The translations under genes and the position numbers were made by a program. The notes beneath the pieces were generated by a model, which had not been told where the DNA came from, did no database searches, and worked only from the letters and a program-made list of their open reading frames with translations. This document shows positions 7,486 to 16,171 of a stretch of DNA of 64,000 bases, one piece after another (position 1 is the first letter of the stretch; every line of letters begins with the position of its first letter). Where the stretch lies: the NCBI GenBank assembly GCA_963676655.2, contig CAXXKX010000001.1, positions 62,001 through 126,000 of the forward strand, given 5' to 3'. The stretch comes from G963676655 sp963676655. GTDB lineage: Bacteria > Verrucomicrobiota > Lentisphaeria > Victivallales > Victivallaceae.

Positions 7486-9201
7486 ATGAGAATCAGGCTT
7501 TCACTTATATTATCCGCGATTTTGGCAATTGCTTTTTTGAGCAGTGGCTGCCGAACTATTTATAAACAAAACCTTAAAGACGCCCAGGCCGGAAACACTA
7601 TCGCCCAGGGGCGAGTGGCGGTATCGTATCTGATCGGCTATCAGACCCCGGTTGATTACCACCAGGCGTTTGAATGGGCCTCGAAAGCCATTGCGGCCGA
7701 AGACCCCTGCGGTTACTATGTACTTGGCAAACTGTTCAGTTCCGGACTTGGAAACGTCCGAATCAATCATGCCAAGGCTAAAGATTATTTTGAACGGGCG
7801 GCTTCGGGCCTCCAGATTATGCGTGAAGATTCCGGTTCGGTGGAGGAATGTCTGCTGGCGGATCTGTATCTTCATGGACTAGGAGTTGATAAACGCCCGG
7901 CCAGTGCCCTGTTTCTGCTTGATAAATGTTCATGGCGATATCCGCCGGCATCTGTATTGCTCGGAGACGCCTACCTCAAGGGAATTGGGGTAAAGATAGA
8001 CGTCAACCGGGCGGCTCAGAATTATAAATTTGCCGCTGAAAAGCATTTGCCCGAGGGCCAGTACAGTTTGGGCCTGCTTTTTGAAGAAAGATCCAAAAGG
8101 TATGAGGTTGCGGCGAAATGGTACCGGGAGGCTGTCAAGCTGAATTATCCTCCTGCGATGTATCGTCTCGGCATGTTGATTGAAAGCGGTAAGGTTCCGG
8201 CGTTGAACGGGGAAAAGCCGTCTGTGCTGTTTCAGAAAGCCGCGGCAATGGGTTATGCTCCAGCGTTGACCAGGGTTGCCGGACAAATGCTTGAGAATAA
8301 TACCGAAGCTGCGGTACAGTTGCTTTGGGCCGCGGTAAATCGTAATTATCCTCCGGCGATGTTTGAGATTGGTAAATTCATGGAAATGCAGGACGACCAG
8401 GTTTCGGCCATGGAATTGTTCGTAATGGCGCGCAAACGGGATTTTGCCGAAGTTGTTGCGCCGATGGTTGCACTGGACCGTAAAACCGGATATTTCCTGC
8501 CGGTTTCATTTGCACAACGTTATTTTCGCTCAGGCTCGGATCTGGTTGAGCAAAAGTCTCCTATTAAACGTATCCTGGCCGGATTCAAGGCCGGCTTGTC
8601 CGATGGCGCGTTGAAGGTTTTCAAACAGGAACTCGATGCCGCGCCGGAAAAGTTTTACCTTTCCTGCGACTGGCTGCGAATTTGTGAAGCCGGCATTCCG
8701 CTGGCTCCGGCCGGGGATATTCTGGCCGCGGCAATGGAGAAACATCAGAATGATCCCGGTTTCTGGTTCATCTATGCTTCATGTGCGGGCAGGGCGGGAC
8801 AGTTTGAGGCCGCGATGTTCGGCGCTGACAAGATCATTAAAACCCTGCGTGATGATCCGGATAAAGAATTGTTGTCGAATCTGGCCGCGATTATCAAGAT
8901 GAATGCCCTGATCGGGCTTGGCCGTGAAAAAGACGCCTATAATTTTATTTTTTCTCATGGTGCTATCAAGCGTAATACTTTGTCGATCTCCCTGTATGTG
9001 AATAATTGGGCGAATCTGGTTTTAAAGAACAAACAACAGTTCAGCGTCGCGACCGGACTTAAAATGGAACTGCTCGGTGACGCGGGTAAGGTTCCGGCGC
9101 GTCAACCGTTCTTTGATGCTGAGACCGGGCAAAAAGTTTTGAATCCAGGTGTAATTCCCGAGCCGGTTTTGAAGATAAAACTTAACCCTGCAGGTAAATA
9201 A
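7486..9201 (+). CDS. Sel1-repeat lipoprotein
   Basis: The 571-aa protein begins with a lipoprotein signal peptide ending in LSSGC (Cys22), so it should be lipidated and tethered to a membrane. From residue 30 to about 340 it has repeated Sel1-like helical pairs (A-xx-LG-xx-x-G pattern, such as YYVLGKLFSSGLG and LADLYLHGLGV). The C-terminal 200 residues are less regular and TPR-like. Sel1 repeats are protein-protein interaction scaffolds. GAGGAG lies 8 bp before ATG 7486. A 69-aa membrane protein follows closely, perhaps in the same operon. Confidence 0.85.
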   Translation: MRIRLSLILSAILAIAFLSSGCRTIYKQNLKDAQAGNTIAQGRVAVSYLIGYQTPVDYHQAFEWASKAIAAEDPCGYYVLGKLFSSGLGNVRINHAKAKDYFERAASGLQIMREDSGSVEECLLADLYLHGLGVDKRPASALFLLDKCSWRYPPASVLLGDAYLKGIGVKIDVNRAAQNYKFAAEKHLPEGQYSLGLLFEERSKRYEVAAKWYREAVKLNYPPAMYRLGMLIESGKVPALNGEKPSVLFQKAAAMGYAPALTRVAGQMLENNTEAAVQLLWAAVNRNYPPAMFEIGKFMEMQDDQVSAMELFVMARKRDFAEVVAPMVALDRKTGYFLPVSFAQRYFRSGSDLVEQKSPIKRILAGFKAGLSDGALKVFKQELDAAPEKFYLSCDWLRICEAGIPLAPAGDILAAAMEKHQNDPGFWFIYASCAGRAGQFEAAMFGADKIIKTLRDDPDKELLSNLAAIIKMNALIGLGREKDAYNFIFSHGAIKRNTLSISLYVNNWANLVLKNKQQFSVATGLKMELLGDAGKVPARQPFFDAETGQKVLNPGVIPEPVLKIKLNPAGK

Positions 9202-9233
9202 ACAAAATCAAGTCAATACAGGAGGGGATAGAT

Positions 9234-9443
9234 ATGCCTTGGTATAATGTCATTTTGTTCCTGTTCCTGCTCTCGACCAGTTTCTTCCTGCTGCTGGTTA
9301 TTCCCTTTCCATGGAATATTGCAGTCTTCACGGTTTGCCTCCTGACGGATATTATTATAATCTATGGAAGGATTAAGAATATTAAAGCAAATGAGATGGC
9401 TGATAAGCGGGACGGTGATCCGGAAAATGAACATTTGGATTAA
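9234..9443 (+). CDS. Small two-pass membrane protein
   Basis: The 69-aa product has two hydrophobic segments (about 6-24 and 27-45) and a charged acidic tail. A strong AGGAGG lies upstream of ATG 9234, which supports translation. It sits 32 bp after the Sel1 lipoprotein gene and is probably co-transcribed. No family is recognised. The neighbouring degraded gene at 9459-9680 also encodes short hydrophobic segments and may be a decayed relative. Confidence 0.55.
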   Translation: MPWYNVILFLFLLSTSFFLLLVIPFPWNIAVFTVCLLTDIIIIYGRIKNIKANEMADKRDGDPENEHLD

Positions 9444-9458
9444 TATTGAGGAGTTTTC

Positions 9459-9680
9459 ATGAGTCAACCGCCGATTCGCTCCGGGAATGCGCTGGTTGAT
9501 GCTTGTTTTCAACTTTGTGTTGACATTCTTTTATGACTCGCGGATCTTTTCGGAGTAAGTTACTATACAATCAATATCTGGATATTTTGTATTATCTGGC
9601 CAATATTTACGCTTGTTTTGATTGTCGTAGTAATCTTCCAGTTTATAAAAATTCGCAGATTGAAAAAAGGATTGGATTGA
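9459..9680 (+). pseudogene. Degraded small membrane-protein gene
   Basis: A ribosome-site-like GAGGAG precedes ATG 9459, but that frame meets TGA at 9534. A second frame from ATG 9487 reads a hydrophobic stretch (LMLVFNFVLTFFYD) and stops near 9558. The first frame then resumes with a strong transmembrane segment (IWIFCIIWPIF and LVLIVVVIF) and ends with a basic tail at TGA 9678-9680. The simplest reading is a two-pass membrane protein broken by two compensating frameshifts. Two unrelated tiny genes are the alternative. Confidence 0.35.
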
Positions 9681-9721
9681 CCCGTGGGGATTGCCTTTAA
9701 GTCAATGCCGAGGAGAAAAAA

Positions 9722-10492
9722 ATGAAACTATCTTTTTTTATTTTATTTATGTTTTGTTTGCCCGGATTAATCGTTCAAGCTTATTGCGGAGATAGATCAA
9801 ATCTTGTTGCAGAAGTTGGAGGTCGAAAAATTTTGGAATTTCAATTAAAACCTAGTGAATTACAGCTTAAAGTTATTAATAATGCCAATCCAAATCAATC
9901 AATTGACCAGATTAAGCAAAATTATATTTTTGAAAAACTCTTTTCATTGTTATTATCCCCATTGCGGAAAAAATATATAAAATCACATGGCATAGAAGCA
10001 ACCAAAAGTGAAATAAGTGCCTGTCTGGATATTATGAAAAGAGATATTGAAAAATTAGAAGACAACAATCCGAGTAAAGTTTTTTTTAGTCAACCTGAAT
10101 ATAATAAACTCCTACCGGCATTGGCCCGATACAAAGTAAATGATTGGAAATTTAAAAGTCATATTTATAAGCAAACTGGAGGTCGAATTTTTTTATTTAA
10201 AGGAGATGATTTTCCAATTGATGCATACAAGGAGTTTTTTGAAAATAATAAAAAGGCAGGATTATTTGAAATCTATGACCCAGGATTGCGAAAGAGATTT
10301 TGGCGATTCTTGTCCGGAAACGATTCATTGTTGACTAAAACCTACCTGGCTACTTTGAGCGTTCCACTTTGGAATTATCATAAAGCTATGCTTTATATTG
10401 TAATATCTGTAATTGGTTTCCTGGTTATGGCTTGTGCTGTCTATATATTCAGGTTACGAAGAAATAAATGTATTTCAGTTGAAAATGATTAA
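9722..10492 (+). CDS. Exported protein with C-terminal membrane anchor, unknown function
   Basis: The 256-aa protein has a signal peptide (residues 1-22, LSFFILFMFCLPGLIVQAYC) and a mostly helical body. Its opening, NLVAEVGGRKILEFQLKPSELQ, resembles the N-terminus of SurA/parvulin-type chaperones. A transmembrane segment (about 222-245) is followed by a short basic cytoplasmic tail. No PPIase domain is visible, so only a chaperone-like N-terminal resemblance can be claimed. The gene is more AT-rich than its neighbours. It ends 11 bp before the dagK start, so the two are likely co-transcribed. GAGGAG lies 7 bp before ATG 9722. Confidence 0.5.
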   Translation: MKLSFFILFMFCLPGLIVQAYCGDRSNLVAEVGGRKILEFQLKPSELQLKVINNANPNQSIDQIKQNYIFEKLFSLLLSPLRKKYIKSHGIEATKSEISACLDIMKRDIEKLEDNNPSKVFFSQPEYNKLLPALARYKVNDWKFKSHIYKQTGGRIFLFKGDDFPIDAYKEFFENNKKAGLFEIYDPGLRKRFWRFLSGNDSLLTKTYLATLSVPLWNYHKAMLYIVISVIGFLVMACAVYIFRLRRNKCISVEND

Positions 10493-10503
10493 GGTTGTTA
10501 AGG

Positions 10504-10878
10504 ATGACTAATGTAATCAGAAATAGGGCAAGGAGTTTTGTTTATGCTTTTCACGGCATTGTAAAGTTGATTATGACCCAGCATAATGCCTGGATTCATT
10601 TGTTTGCAACAGCCGGGGTAATTATATGTGGCTTTGTATTCAAAATTTCTACGATGGAATGGACATTGATTATTTTTGCGACCGTCATTGTCTGGATGGC
10701 TGAGGCGATGAATACCGCTTTAGAGTTTCTCGCTGATTCGATTACAGAAGAGTCCAATAAATTGATTGGAACAGCAAAAGATGTTGCCGCCGGAGGAGTG
10801 CTGATTGCATCAATTGGCGCGGCGGTTATTGGAATTATTATTTTTTCGCCGTATATTATAAAGTTAGGAGCTGTTTAA
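10504..10878 (+). CDS. dgkA: Diacylglycerol kinase (prokaryotic type)
   Basis: This small integral membrane enzyme phosphorylates diacylglycerol or undecaprenol. The 124-aa protein from ATG 10504 (AAGG 9 bp upstream) has three hydrophobic helices. It carries the family motif around WMAEAMNTALEFLADSI, with Glu and Asn residues that bind Mg-ATP, and KDVAAGGVLIASIGAAVIG in the last helix. The length is normal. The last codons and stop lie within a 162-bp imperfect palindrome, so the C-terminal few residues may come from an inserted element. Confidence 0.88.
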   Translation: MTNVIRNRARSFVYAFHGIVKLIMTQHNAWIHLFATAGVIICGFVFKISTMEWTLIIFATVIVWMAEAMNTALEFLADSITEESNKLIGTAKDVAAGGVLIASIGAAVIGIIIFSPYIIKLGAV

Positions 10879-11027
10879 AAATAAACCTGACAAAATAAGT
10901 GAATTATCCCGGAATGATTTGTGGAGTTGCCGATAAGGCGCATAGCCTCAGCTATGTAACGAATCGGCAAAACACAAAGCAACCGGGAGAAACGCACAGA
11001 TGTAAAGTTCATTTTTTAACTGCTCCT
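10866..11027. repeat. 162-bp imperfect palindromic (MITE-like) element
   Basis: The ends AGGAGCTGTTTAAAAA.. (10866-) and ..TTTTTTAACTGCTCCT (-11027) are inverted copies. Nested arms continue inward about one axis near 10948: CCCGG/CCGGG, TTTGTG/CACAAA, TTGCCGAT/ATCGGCAA (10927-10934 and 10963-10970) and CATAGC/GCTATG around a CTCA loop. The whole can fold into one long hairpin and overlaps the dagK stop codon. Confidence 0.6.
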
Positions 11028-11059
11028 TAATAAGCTAAAAAAGAATTTTTTTGTTAAAA

Positions 11060-11524
11060 ATGGAAGTTTTTCCCTATTTAGATTTAGGTCATACGCAATT
11101 GCAGGTGACATTTACCGTATTCGGGATTTTATGTCTGATATTCATTGTGCTATGCACATTGCTGATTAAGAAGAAGAAATATAATGCAATGATAGTCGCG
11201 GCCGTCGCAATGATCGCGATCATTCCCAGTTGTTGTCTGGTTGACGCGACTCTAGGTAAAGTCGCATTCAGAAAATTGCATCAGAGTCATAATGATCACA
11301 TGCCGAGTCCGGCAGAATGTCTCGAATACAAAACTGATTTCACTACACTCAACGCTAAATACAAAGTTGCACCTGAAGTATTGAAAGCATGGGTTGAAAA
11401 ATACAAACTCAAAGAAAAGCCGGCCAATACCTTTAAAAGTAAATATGAAGATAAAGTGCAGAATCTCACCGCAATCTACGATCCTGAAACCAAAATTCTT
11501 ACCATAAAATATTGCTCTTTTTAA
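11060..11524 (+). CDS. Membrane protein of unknown function
   Basis: The 154-aa product from ATG 11060 has two hydrophobic segments (about 13-37 and 43-63), then a soluble domain of about 85 residues rich in Lys and Glu, ending in TIKYCSF. The ATG is preferred over TTG 11051. The gene begins just after the 162-bp palindrome and is followed by a REP-like repeat, so it stands alone. No family is recognised. Confidence 0.5.
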   Translation: MEVFPYLDLGHTQLQVTFTVFGILCLIFIVLCTLLIKKKKYNAMIVAAVAMIAIIPSCCLVDATLGKVAFRKLHQSHNDHMPSPAECLEYKTDFTTLNAKYKVAPEVLKAWVEKYKLKEKPANTFKSKYEDKVQNLTAIYDPETKILTIKYCSF

Positions 11525-11541
11525 GTTGTTATATTTAATGT

Positions 11542-11590
11542 GATGCCGTTTTTCTGGCGAGATTTTAAAACTACCTGGTAATTATTTATC
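11542..11590 (+). repeat. REP-like dispersed repeat, copy 1
   Basis: It has TGCCGTTT, then GGCG, then TTTTAAAACTACCTGGTA (11563-11580) and an AT tail. The same order occurs at 36374-36421. Shorter related copies occur at 30461-30490 and beside the RAYT transposase at 18429 and 19721-19738. Confidence 0.45.
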
Positions 11591-11603
11591 TTTATTGATG
11601 AAA

Positions 11604-11640
11604 TAAAAAAATCCCCGTGAAATTATATCTCACGGGGATT
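11604..11640 (-). terminator. Rho-independent terminator of the sodium-pump operon
   Basis: On the minus strand AATCCCCGTGA and TCACGGGGATT form an 11-bp perfect stem (11610-11620 and 11630-11640) with a 9-nt loop and a run of seven T residues. It lies 24 bp beyond the beta-subunit stop codon. Confidence 0.85.
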
Positions 11641-11663
11641 GAATAGCGAATGAAGCCTGAATA

Positions 11664-13277
11664 TCAGGAGCCAAGCATCTTCAAGAGTACTCCGGCGGCA
11701 ACGGCTGAACCGATAACGCCGGCAACGTTCGGGCCCATGGCATGCATGAGCAGGAAGTTGTGATGATCCGCTTCCAGACCGACTTTGTTGACTACGCGGG
11801 CCGCCATTGGAACAGCGGATACCCCGGCAGAGCCGATCAACGGATTGACCTGACCGCCTGAAGTTTTCTTCATGATCTGTCCGAAGATAAGTCCGGCCGC
11901 GGTACCGCAACCGAAAGCGATAACTCCCAGCAGCAGAATACCGAGTGTCTGCATGTTCAGGAATTTATCGGCGGAAAGTTTTGATCCGACCGCGAGTCCA
12001 AGGAAGATCGTTACGATATTGATCAACGCATTTTGGGCTGTGTCACTGAGACGGGCGACAACCCCGGATTCACGCATCAGGTTACCGAACATCAGCATTC
12101 CGATAAGCGGGGCGGCGTCCGGCAGCAGCAGTGCACACAAAATAGTAATAACAATCGGGAAACAGATCTTTTCCAGTTTTGATACGGGGCGCAGCTGTTT
12201 CATTTTTATTTTGCGATCCGCTTCGCTGGTAAAGAGTTTCATGATCGGCGGCTGGATAATCGGAACCAGTGCCATATATGAGTAGGCGGCAACAGCAACC
12301 GCGCCAAGCAGCTGCGGAGACAGCTTACTGGTCAGATAGATCGAAGTCGGGCCGTCGGCACCACCAATGATCCCGATACTGGCGGCATCTTTCAAGTCGA
12401 AGTTAATACCCCAATCTTTACAGAAGATGGTCAAGACCAACGCTCCCAGCAAGGCCAGGAAGATCCCGAACTGGGCGGCTGCGCCAAGCAGTGCGGTTTT
12501 CGGGTTGGCGATCAGCGGACCGAAGTCAGTCATCGCCCCGACCCCCATGAAGATGATCAGCGGGAACACTCCGGTGGCGATACCGGCGGTATAAACCATT
12601 CCAAGTATACCATGAGGTCCGGCAATGCCGGCCAGGGGGATATTTGCCAGAACCGCACCGAAACCGATAGGCAACAGCAACAGAGGCTCAAACTCCTTGA
12701 AGATAGCCAGGTAAAGCAACACGATACCAATGAGCATCATCAGCACCCGGCCAAGACCAAGCTGCCAGGTTTTGCCGAAATTTGAGGTGGTTTGGCGCAT
12801 CAAATCGTAAATACCGGTGCTTTTCCACAGATTGGTCAGCATGACACTGAATTTATCGAGTTTCCATGTACCGCTGCTGCCGGTCGGGAGAGAATCCTGA
12901 TAGATGTCAGCAAGTCGAAACCTTATCATAACCTGCCCCGGTTGCACCGCAGCTGCCGGTTGAAGACCGTCAGTAACTTTGATAACCTGCATGGACTGAG
13001 CCATTTTGACCGTAGCCTTGCTTCGCCCTGGGATAGACAGAATCATTACTTCGTTACCTGGAAGGAGGTCTTCGCCATCAATAACACTGAGCGAATAGAT
13101 CGTAGCCGGCTTGTCCCAGACATAAGTCAGATTCATAAATATTTTTCCGTCCTCTTGAACGGGAACCCATTTGAATACCGGCTTGCCGTTAACGTCCTCA
13201 GCCGGGCCGATGGCCGAAACGGACATCGACAAACCAAGGCAGGCTACCAGTAATGTGAATATTTTAGTTAAACGCAT
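11664..13277 (-). CDS. oadB: Sodium-pumping decarboxylase beta subunit with extra N-terminal exported domain
   Basis: The C-terminal ~385 residues match the OadB/MmdB/GcdB family, which couples decarboxylation of carboxybiotin to sodium export across the membrane. Motifs include LLYLAIFKEFEPLLLLPIGFG, GVGAMTDFGPLIANP, GIIGGADGPTSIY and GSAGVSAVPMAARV. Unusually there is a signal peptide (1-22 from ATG 13277) and about 120 residues of beta-rich exported domain before the first core helix. Start 13277 is chosen because AAGGA lies 9 bp upstream. The gene follows the alpha subunit by 24 bp. The beta-subunit identity is firm; the function of the extra domain is unknown. Confidence 0.9.
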   Translation of the reverse strand: MRLTKIFTLLVACLGLSMSVSAIGPAEDVNGKPVFKWVPVQEDGKIFMNLTYVWDKPATIYSLSVIDGEDLLPGNEVMILSIPGRSKATVKMAQSMQVIKVTDGLQPAAAVQPGQVMIRFRLADIYQDSLPTGSSGTWKLDKFSVMLTNLWKSTGIYDLMRQTTSNFGKTWQLGLGRVLMMLIGIVLLYLAIFKEFEPLLLLPIGFGAVLANIPLAGIAGPHGILGMVYTAGIATGVFPLIIFMGVGAMTDFGPLIANPKTALLGAAAQFGIFLALLGALVLTIFCKDWGINFDLKDAASIGIIGGADGPTSIYLTSKLSPQLLGAVAVAAYSYMALVPIIQPPIMKLFTSEADRKIKMKQLRPVSKLEKICFPIVITILCALLLPDAAPLIGMLMFGNLMRESGVVARLSDTAQNALINIVTIFLGLAVGSKLSADKFLNMQTLGILLLGVIAFGCGTAAGLIFGQIMKKTSGGQVNPLIGSAGVSAVPMAARVVNKVGLEADHHNFLLMHAMGPNVAGVIGSAVAAGVLLKMLGS

Positions 13278-13301
13278 GGTTGAAATCCTTTCAAATCCCA
13301 A

Positions 13302-15095
13302 TTAACCAATGACCATCAGGACATCGCCGGATTCAACATTGTCGCCAACTGCGACTTCAACGGAAAGGACGGTGCCGCCTTTTTCAGCTTTGACAGGAGT
13401 TTCCATTTTCATGGCTTCCAGGACCGCTACGGTATCGCCTTCAGCGACAGTGTCGTTTTCTTCAACCAGAAGCTTGTAAACTTTACTCGGCATCGGGGCT
13501 TCGATTTCATAGCCTTCGACCGGAGCGGCCGGAGCGGCAGCCGGAGCCGCAGCAACCGGAGCGACGGTAGTACCACCGGGAGCAACATGAACGTTGAACA
13601 GTTTGCCGTCGACGTTAACAGTGTAACTGCCAGAATCTTCGGAAGCTGATTTCTTGGATGATTTCTTTTCGGGTTTGGCCGCTTTTTCATCTTCCTTGTA
13701 GCGAATACCGAGAGGTTTGTTGCCTTTGAGGAACTCGATACCTTTATCTTCGCAAGTAGCGGCGATCATAATATTTTCATCCGTAACTTCGATGCCGGCC
13801 GCCTGGAGTTTTTCGGTAGCGGCTTTGATGCCGAGGTTAGGATTGTTGTCATTGATGTCATGAACGTCTTCTTTAGTCGGCTCGAGTTCGAGCTGTTCGG
13901 AAGCGAGCTTGACTATTTCCGGATCCGGCTCGGCCGGGGTGTGACCGAAGTAACCAAGAACCATTTTGCCGTAACCGTCGGTAATCTTGTTCCATTTACC
14001 CTGGGTAACATTGGCGAAAGCCTGCTGGAAGTAGAACTGGGAAACCGGGGTAACAGAGGTTCCGAAACCGCCGCGGGCAACGACTTCTTCCATTTCCTCA
14101 ATAACTTTCGGGAAAAGATTGAGGCAGTTGTTGTCACGCATCATCTGGGTGTTAGCGGTCAGGGCGCCGCCGGGCATTGGGCTGAAGACAATCAACGGAT
14201 TTACCATTTCAGCTTCCGGTGGCATAAAATATTTGTCCATGCAGTTCTGGAAAACGCGTTCGGCTTCAAGAACTTTTTTGTAGTCGATATCCAGAGTATA
14301 ATCAGTGCCTTTGAGACGATGCCACATAGTCAGGATATCAGATTCACAGGTTCCGCCGCTGACCGGGGCCATAGCCAGGTCGATGCAGTCGGCACCGGCT
14401 TCAATCGCCGCCATATTACAGGCAACGGCCATTCCGGCGGTATCGTGGGTGTGGAACTGGATGGAGGTGCCTTCCGGCAGCATTTTGCGGGCTTCTTTAA
14501 TTGTTTCGTAAACGATTGACGCCGGCGCAGTGCCGGAAGCGTCTTTAAAGCAAACGCTGTCGTAAGGAATATCTGCATCAAGGATGTCTTTGAGACGGTC
14601 GATGTAGAATTTCGGAGTATGGGCATATTCTTCTTTTATACCGGCAGACAAGCCCATCATAGTAACGGAAACCTGATGTTTCAGACCGGCGGCAGCGATG
14701 CGGCTACCGGAATAGGCCAGATTGCGGACGTCGTTAAGAGCGTCAAAGTTACGAATGGTGGTAACGCTGTGTTTTTTGAACATGCGGGCATGGAGGTCGA
14801 TGATATCGCGTGACTGACTGATCAGGCCGACAACATTGGCTCCACGGGCCAGGGTTTGCAGATTGACATCCGGACCAGCTGTCTTGCGGCAAGTGTCCAT
14901 CATATCGAAAGCATCTTCCTGGCAGTAGAAATAGAGACTCTGGAAACGGGCGCCGCCGCCTATTTCGAAGTGACTACAGCCGGCTTCCACCGCGGCGGCC
15001 AGAGCCGGTTGAAAGTCATCGGTTTTAACGCGTGCGCCGTAACAGGATTGAAACCCGTCACGGAACGAACAGTCCATAAATTTTATTTTTTTCAT
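13302..15095 (-). CDS. oadA: Oxaloacetate decarboxylase alpha subunit / pyruvate carboxylase subunit B with C-terminal biotin domain
   Basis: This 597-aa carboxyltransferase moves CO2 from oxaloacetate (or a related acid) to biotin. The N-terminal TIM barrel has the metal-binding start FMDCSFRDGFQS, the catalytic region VCFKDASG and HTHDTAGMA. A PYC/OADA domain follows, then an Ala/Pro linker (about 505-525) and a biotinyl domain with EAMKMET, where Lys563 is the predicted biotinylation site. The complete order is alpha, linker and biotin carrier in one chain. It lies between oadG and oadB, with the biotin ligase upstream in the same direction. Substrate could be oxaloacetate or a similar beta-keto acid. 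Confidence 0.9.
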   Translation of the reverse strand: MKKIKFMDCSFRDGFQSCYGARVKTDDFQPALAAAVEAGCSHFEIGGGARFQSLYFYCQEDAFDMMDTCRKTAGPDVNLQTLARGANVVGLISQSRDIIDLHARMFKKHSVTTIRNFDALNDVRNLAYSGSRIAAAGLKHQVSVTMMGLSAGIKEEYAHTPKFYIDRLKDILDADIPYDSVCFKDASGTAPASIVYETIKEARKMLPEGTSIQFHTHDTAGMAVACNMAAIEAGADCIDLAMAPVSGGTCESDILTMWHRLKGTDYTLDIDYKKVLEAERVFQNCMDKYFMPPEAEMVNPLIVFSPMPGGALTANTQMMRDNNCLNLFPKVIEEMEEVVARGGFGTSVTPVSQFYFQQAFANVTQGKWNKITDGYGKMVLGYFGHTPAEPDPEIVKLASEQLELEPTKEDVHDINDNNPNLGIKAATEKLQAAGIEVTDENIMIAATCEDKGIEFLKGNKPLGIRYKEDEKAAKPEKKSSKKSASEDSGSYTVNVDGKLFNVHVAPGGTTVAPVAAAPAAAPAAPVEGYEIEAPMPSKVYKLLVEENDTVAEGDTVAVLEAMKMETPVKAEKGGTVLSVEVAVGDNVESGDVLMVIG

Positions 15096-15133
15096 AATTT
15101 GTTCTTATCCTTTTTTGTTTTTATAATAAGTAT

Positions 15134-15385
15134 TTATTTTTTATTCCGGTGCATATGAACTGCGGCAACTGCCGCTGCTGCTTTTGCAGCATCATCTCCG
15201 CTGGCGGCGGCTGGTTTTTTAGCCGGTTTACGCTGCGGTTTGTCGACAGGCTTGTCAAGCAATTTGGCGTACGGGGCAAGCACCTTAGCCATTCCGGTCA
15301 TGATGACAACCATCAATGCCAGGAACAGGAAGACAACTCCCATGCCTACTACCATGAGCTTAAGCCCTTCTTGTAGTAATTCCAT
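15134..15385 (-). CDS. oadG: Sodium-pump decarboxylase gamma subunit
   Basis: The 83-aa protein has a single N-terminal transmembrane helix (LKLMVVGMGVVFLFLALMVVIM, about 8-29) in the typical OadG arrangement. A Lys/Pro/Ala-rich cytoplasmic tail with His residues near its end can bind the zinc that helps assemble the complex. It sits immediately upstream of oadA. Sequence conservation in this family is low, so the call rests on topology and gene order. Confidence 0.8.
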   Translation of the reverse strand: MELLQEGLKLMVVGMGVVFLFLALMVVIMTGMAKVLAPYAKLLDKPVDKPQRKPAKKPAAASGDDAAKAAAAVAAVHMHRNKK

Positions 15386-15424
15386 CTTTTTCTCCGATAT
15401 TTGTTATTTTTAATTATTTGATAA

Positions 15425-16171
15425 TCAAGCTTTATTCCTGACGCTGATATCTCCGCACAGCAATTGCTCGGGGCCATTGCCGAAGTCGACGATCAGAGAT
15501 CCGTCGGGGGCCAGATCCAAAACTACTCCGGTTCGAACGACGTCTTTTTCATCAATCACATCAACGTTTTTTCCTAAAAGAAAATTACGTTCTTTCCATG
15601 ATGTGAACAGGCCGTCATCGGACTGGAAGTAATTAATATAGCACTGGTTCAACGAAATAGCTAACGCATTTATGAACTTTTCAACGACAAATTCATGGTT
15701 GCATTCAGCCAGTAAAGAAGTTGCCGGATGGGATATTTTTTCGAGCGTTTCCTGCGGCATATTTATATTGATGCCGATCCCGAGAATCGCACCGTCCGGT
15801 CGGTTGTTCGGGCCGATATGGGATTCGCAGAGGATTCCCGCGAGTTTTTTCCCGTTGCAATAAAGGTCGTTGGGCCATTTGATACTGCACTTAAGTTCAG
15901 GCGCGAACAGGTCAATTACATTTAAAGTCCCTAATGAGAGAATTCGCGTGGCATTCCAGATCGGTTCGATTGGTTGCTTTACAATGTATGAAGCGTAGAT
16001 ATTTTGTCCGGGCGGGGATATCCAGGTTCGCCCGCGCCGACCGCGCCCGGCAGTCTGGCTATCGGCGACAATTAACGTTCCGTCAGCCAGGTCAGTGAAA
16101 TTATCTTGTCCATAACGGTTGGTTGAATCTATTTCATCAAGTCGGATAATTACCGGAGTAGAATCATTCAT
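15425..16171 (-). CDS. birA: Biotin--[biotin carboxyl-carrier protein] ligase
   Basis: The 248-aa enzyme attaches biotin to the acceptor lysine of biotin proteins. It has EIDSTNRYG at the start, the biotin/ATP loop GRGRRGRTW (about 45), KWPNDLYCNGKKLAGIL and a small C-terminal SH3-like domain. No DNA-binding helix-turn-helix is present, so it is a group I ligase that does not repress biotin genes. ATG 16171 overlaps the preceding gene's stop and has AGGAAG just upstream. Its position beside oadGAB, whose alpha subunit carries the biotin domain, is a natural pairing. Confidence 0.9.
   Translation of the reverse strand: MNDSTPVIIRLDEIDSTNRYGQDNFTDLADGTLIVADSQTAGRGRRGRTWISPPGQNIYASYIVKQPIEPIWNATRILSLGTLNVIDLFAPELKCSIKWPNDLYCNGKKLAGILCESHIGPNNRPDGAILGIGININMPQETLEKISHPATSLLAECNHEFVVEKFINALAISLNQCYINYFQSDDGLFTSWKERNFLLGKNVDVIDEKDVVRTGVVLDLAPDGSLIVDFGNGPEQLLCGDISVRNKA

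Noticed and set aside
13860..14519. 219-aa open frame on the plus strand over oadA
   Set aside because: It is antisense to a strongly conserved carboxyltransferase gene and has no known motif or ribosome site; it is a shadow frame.
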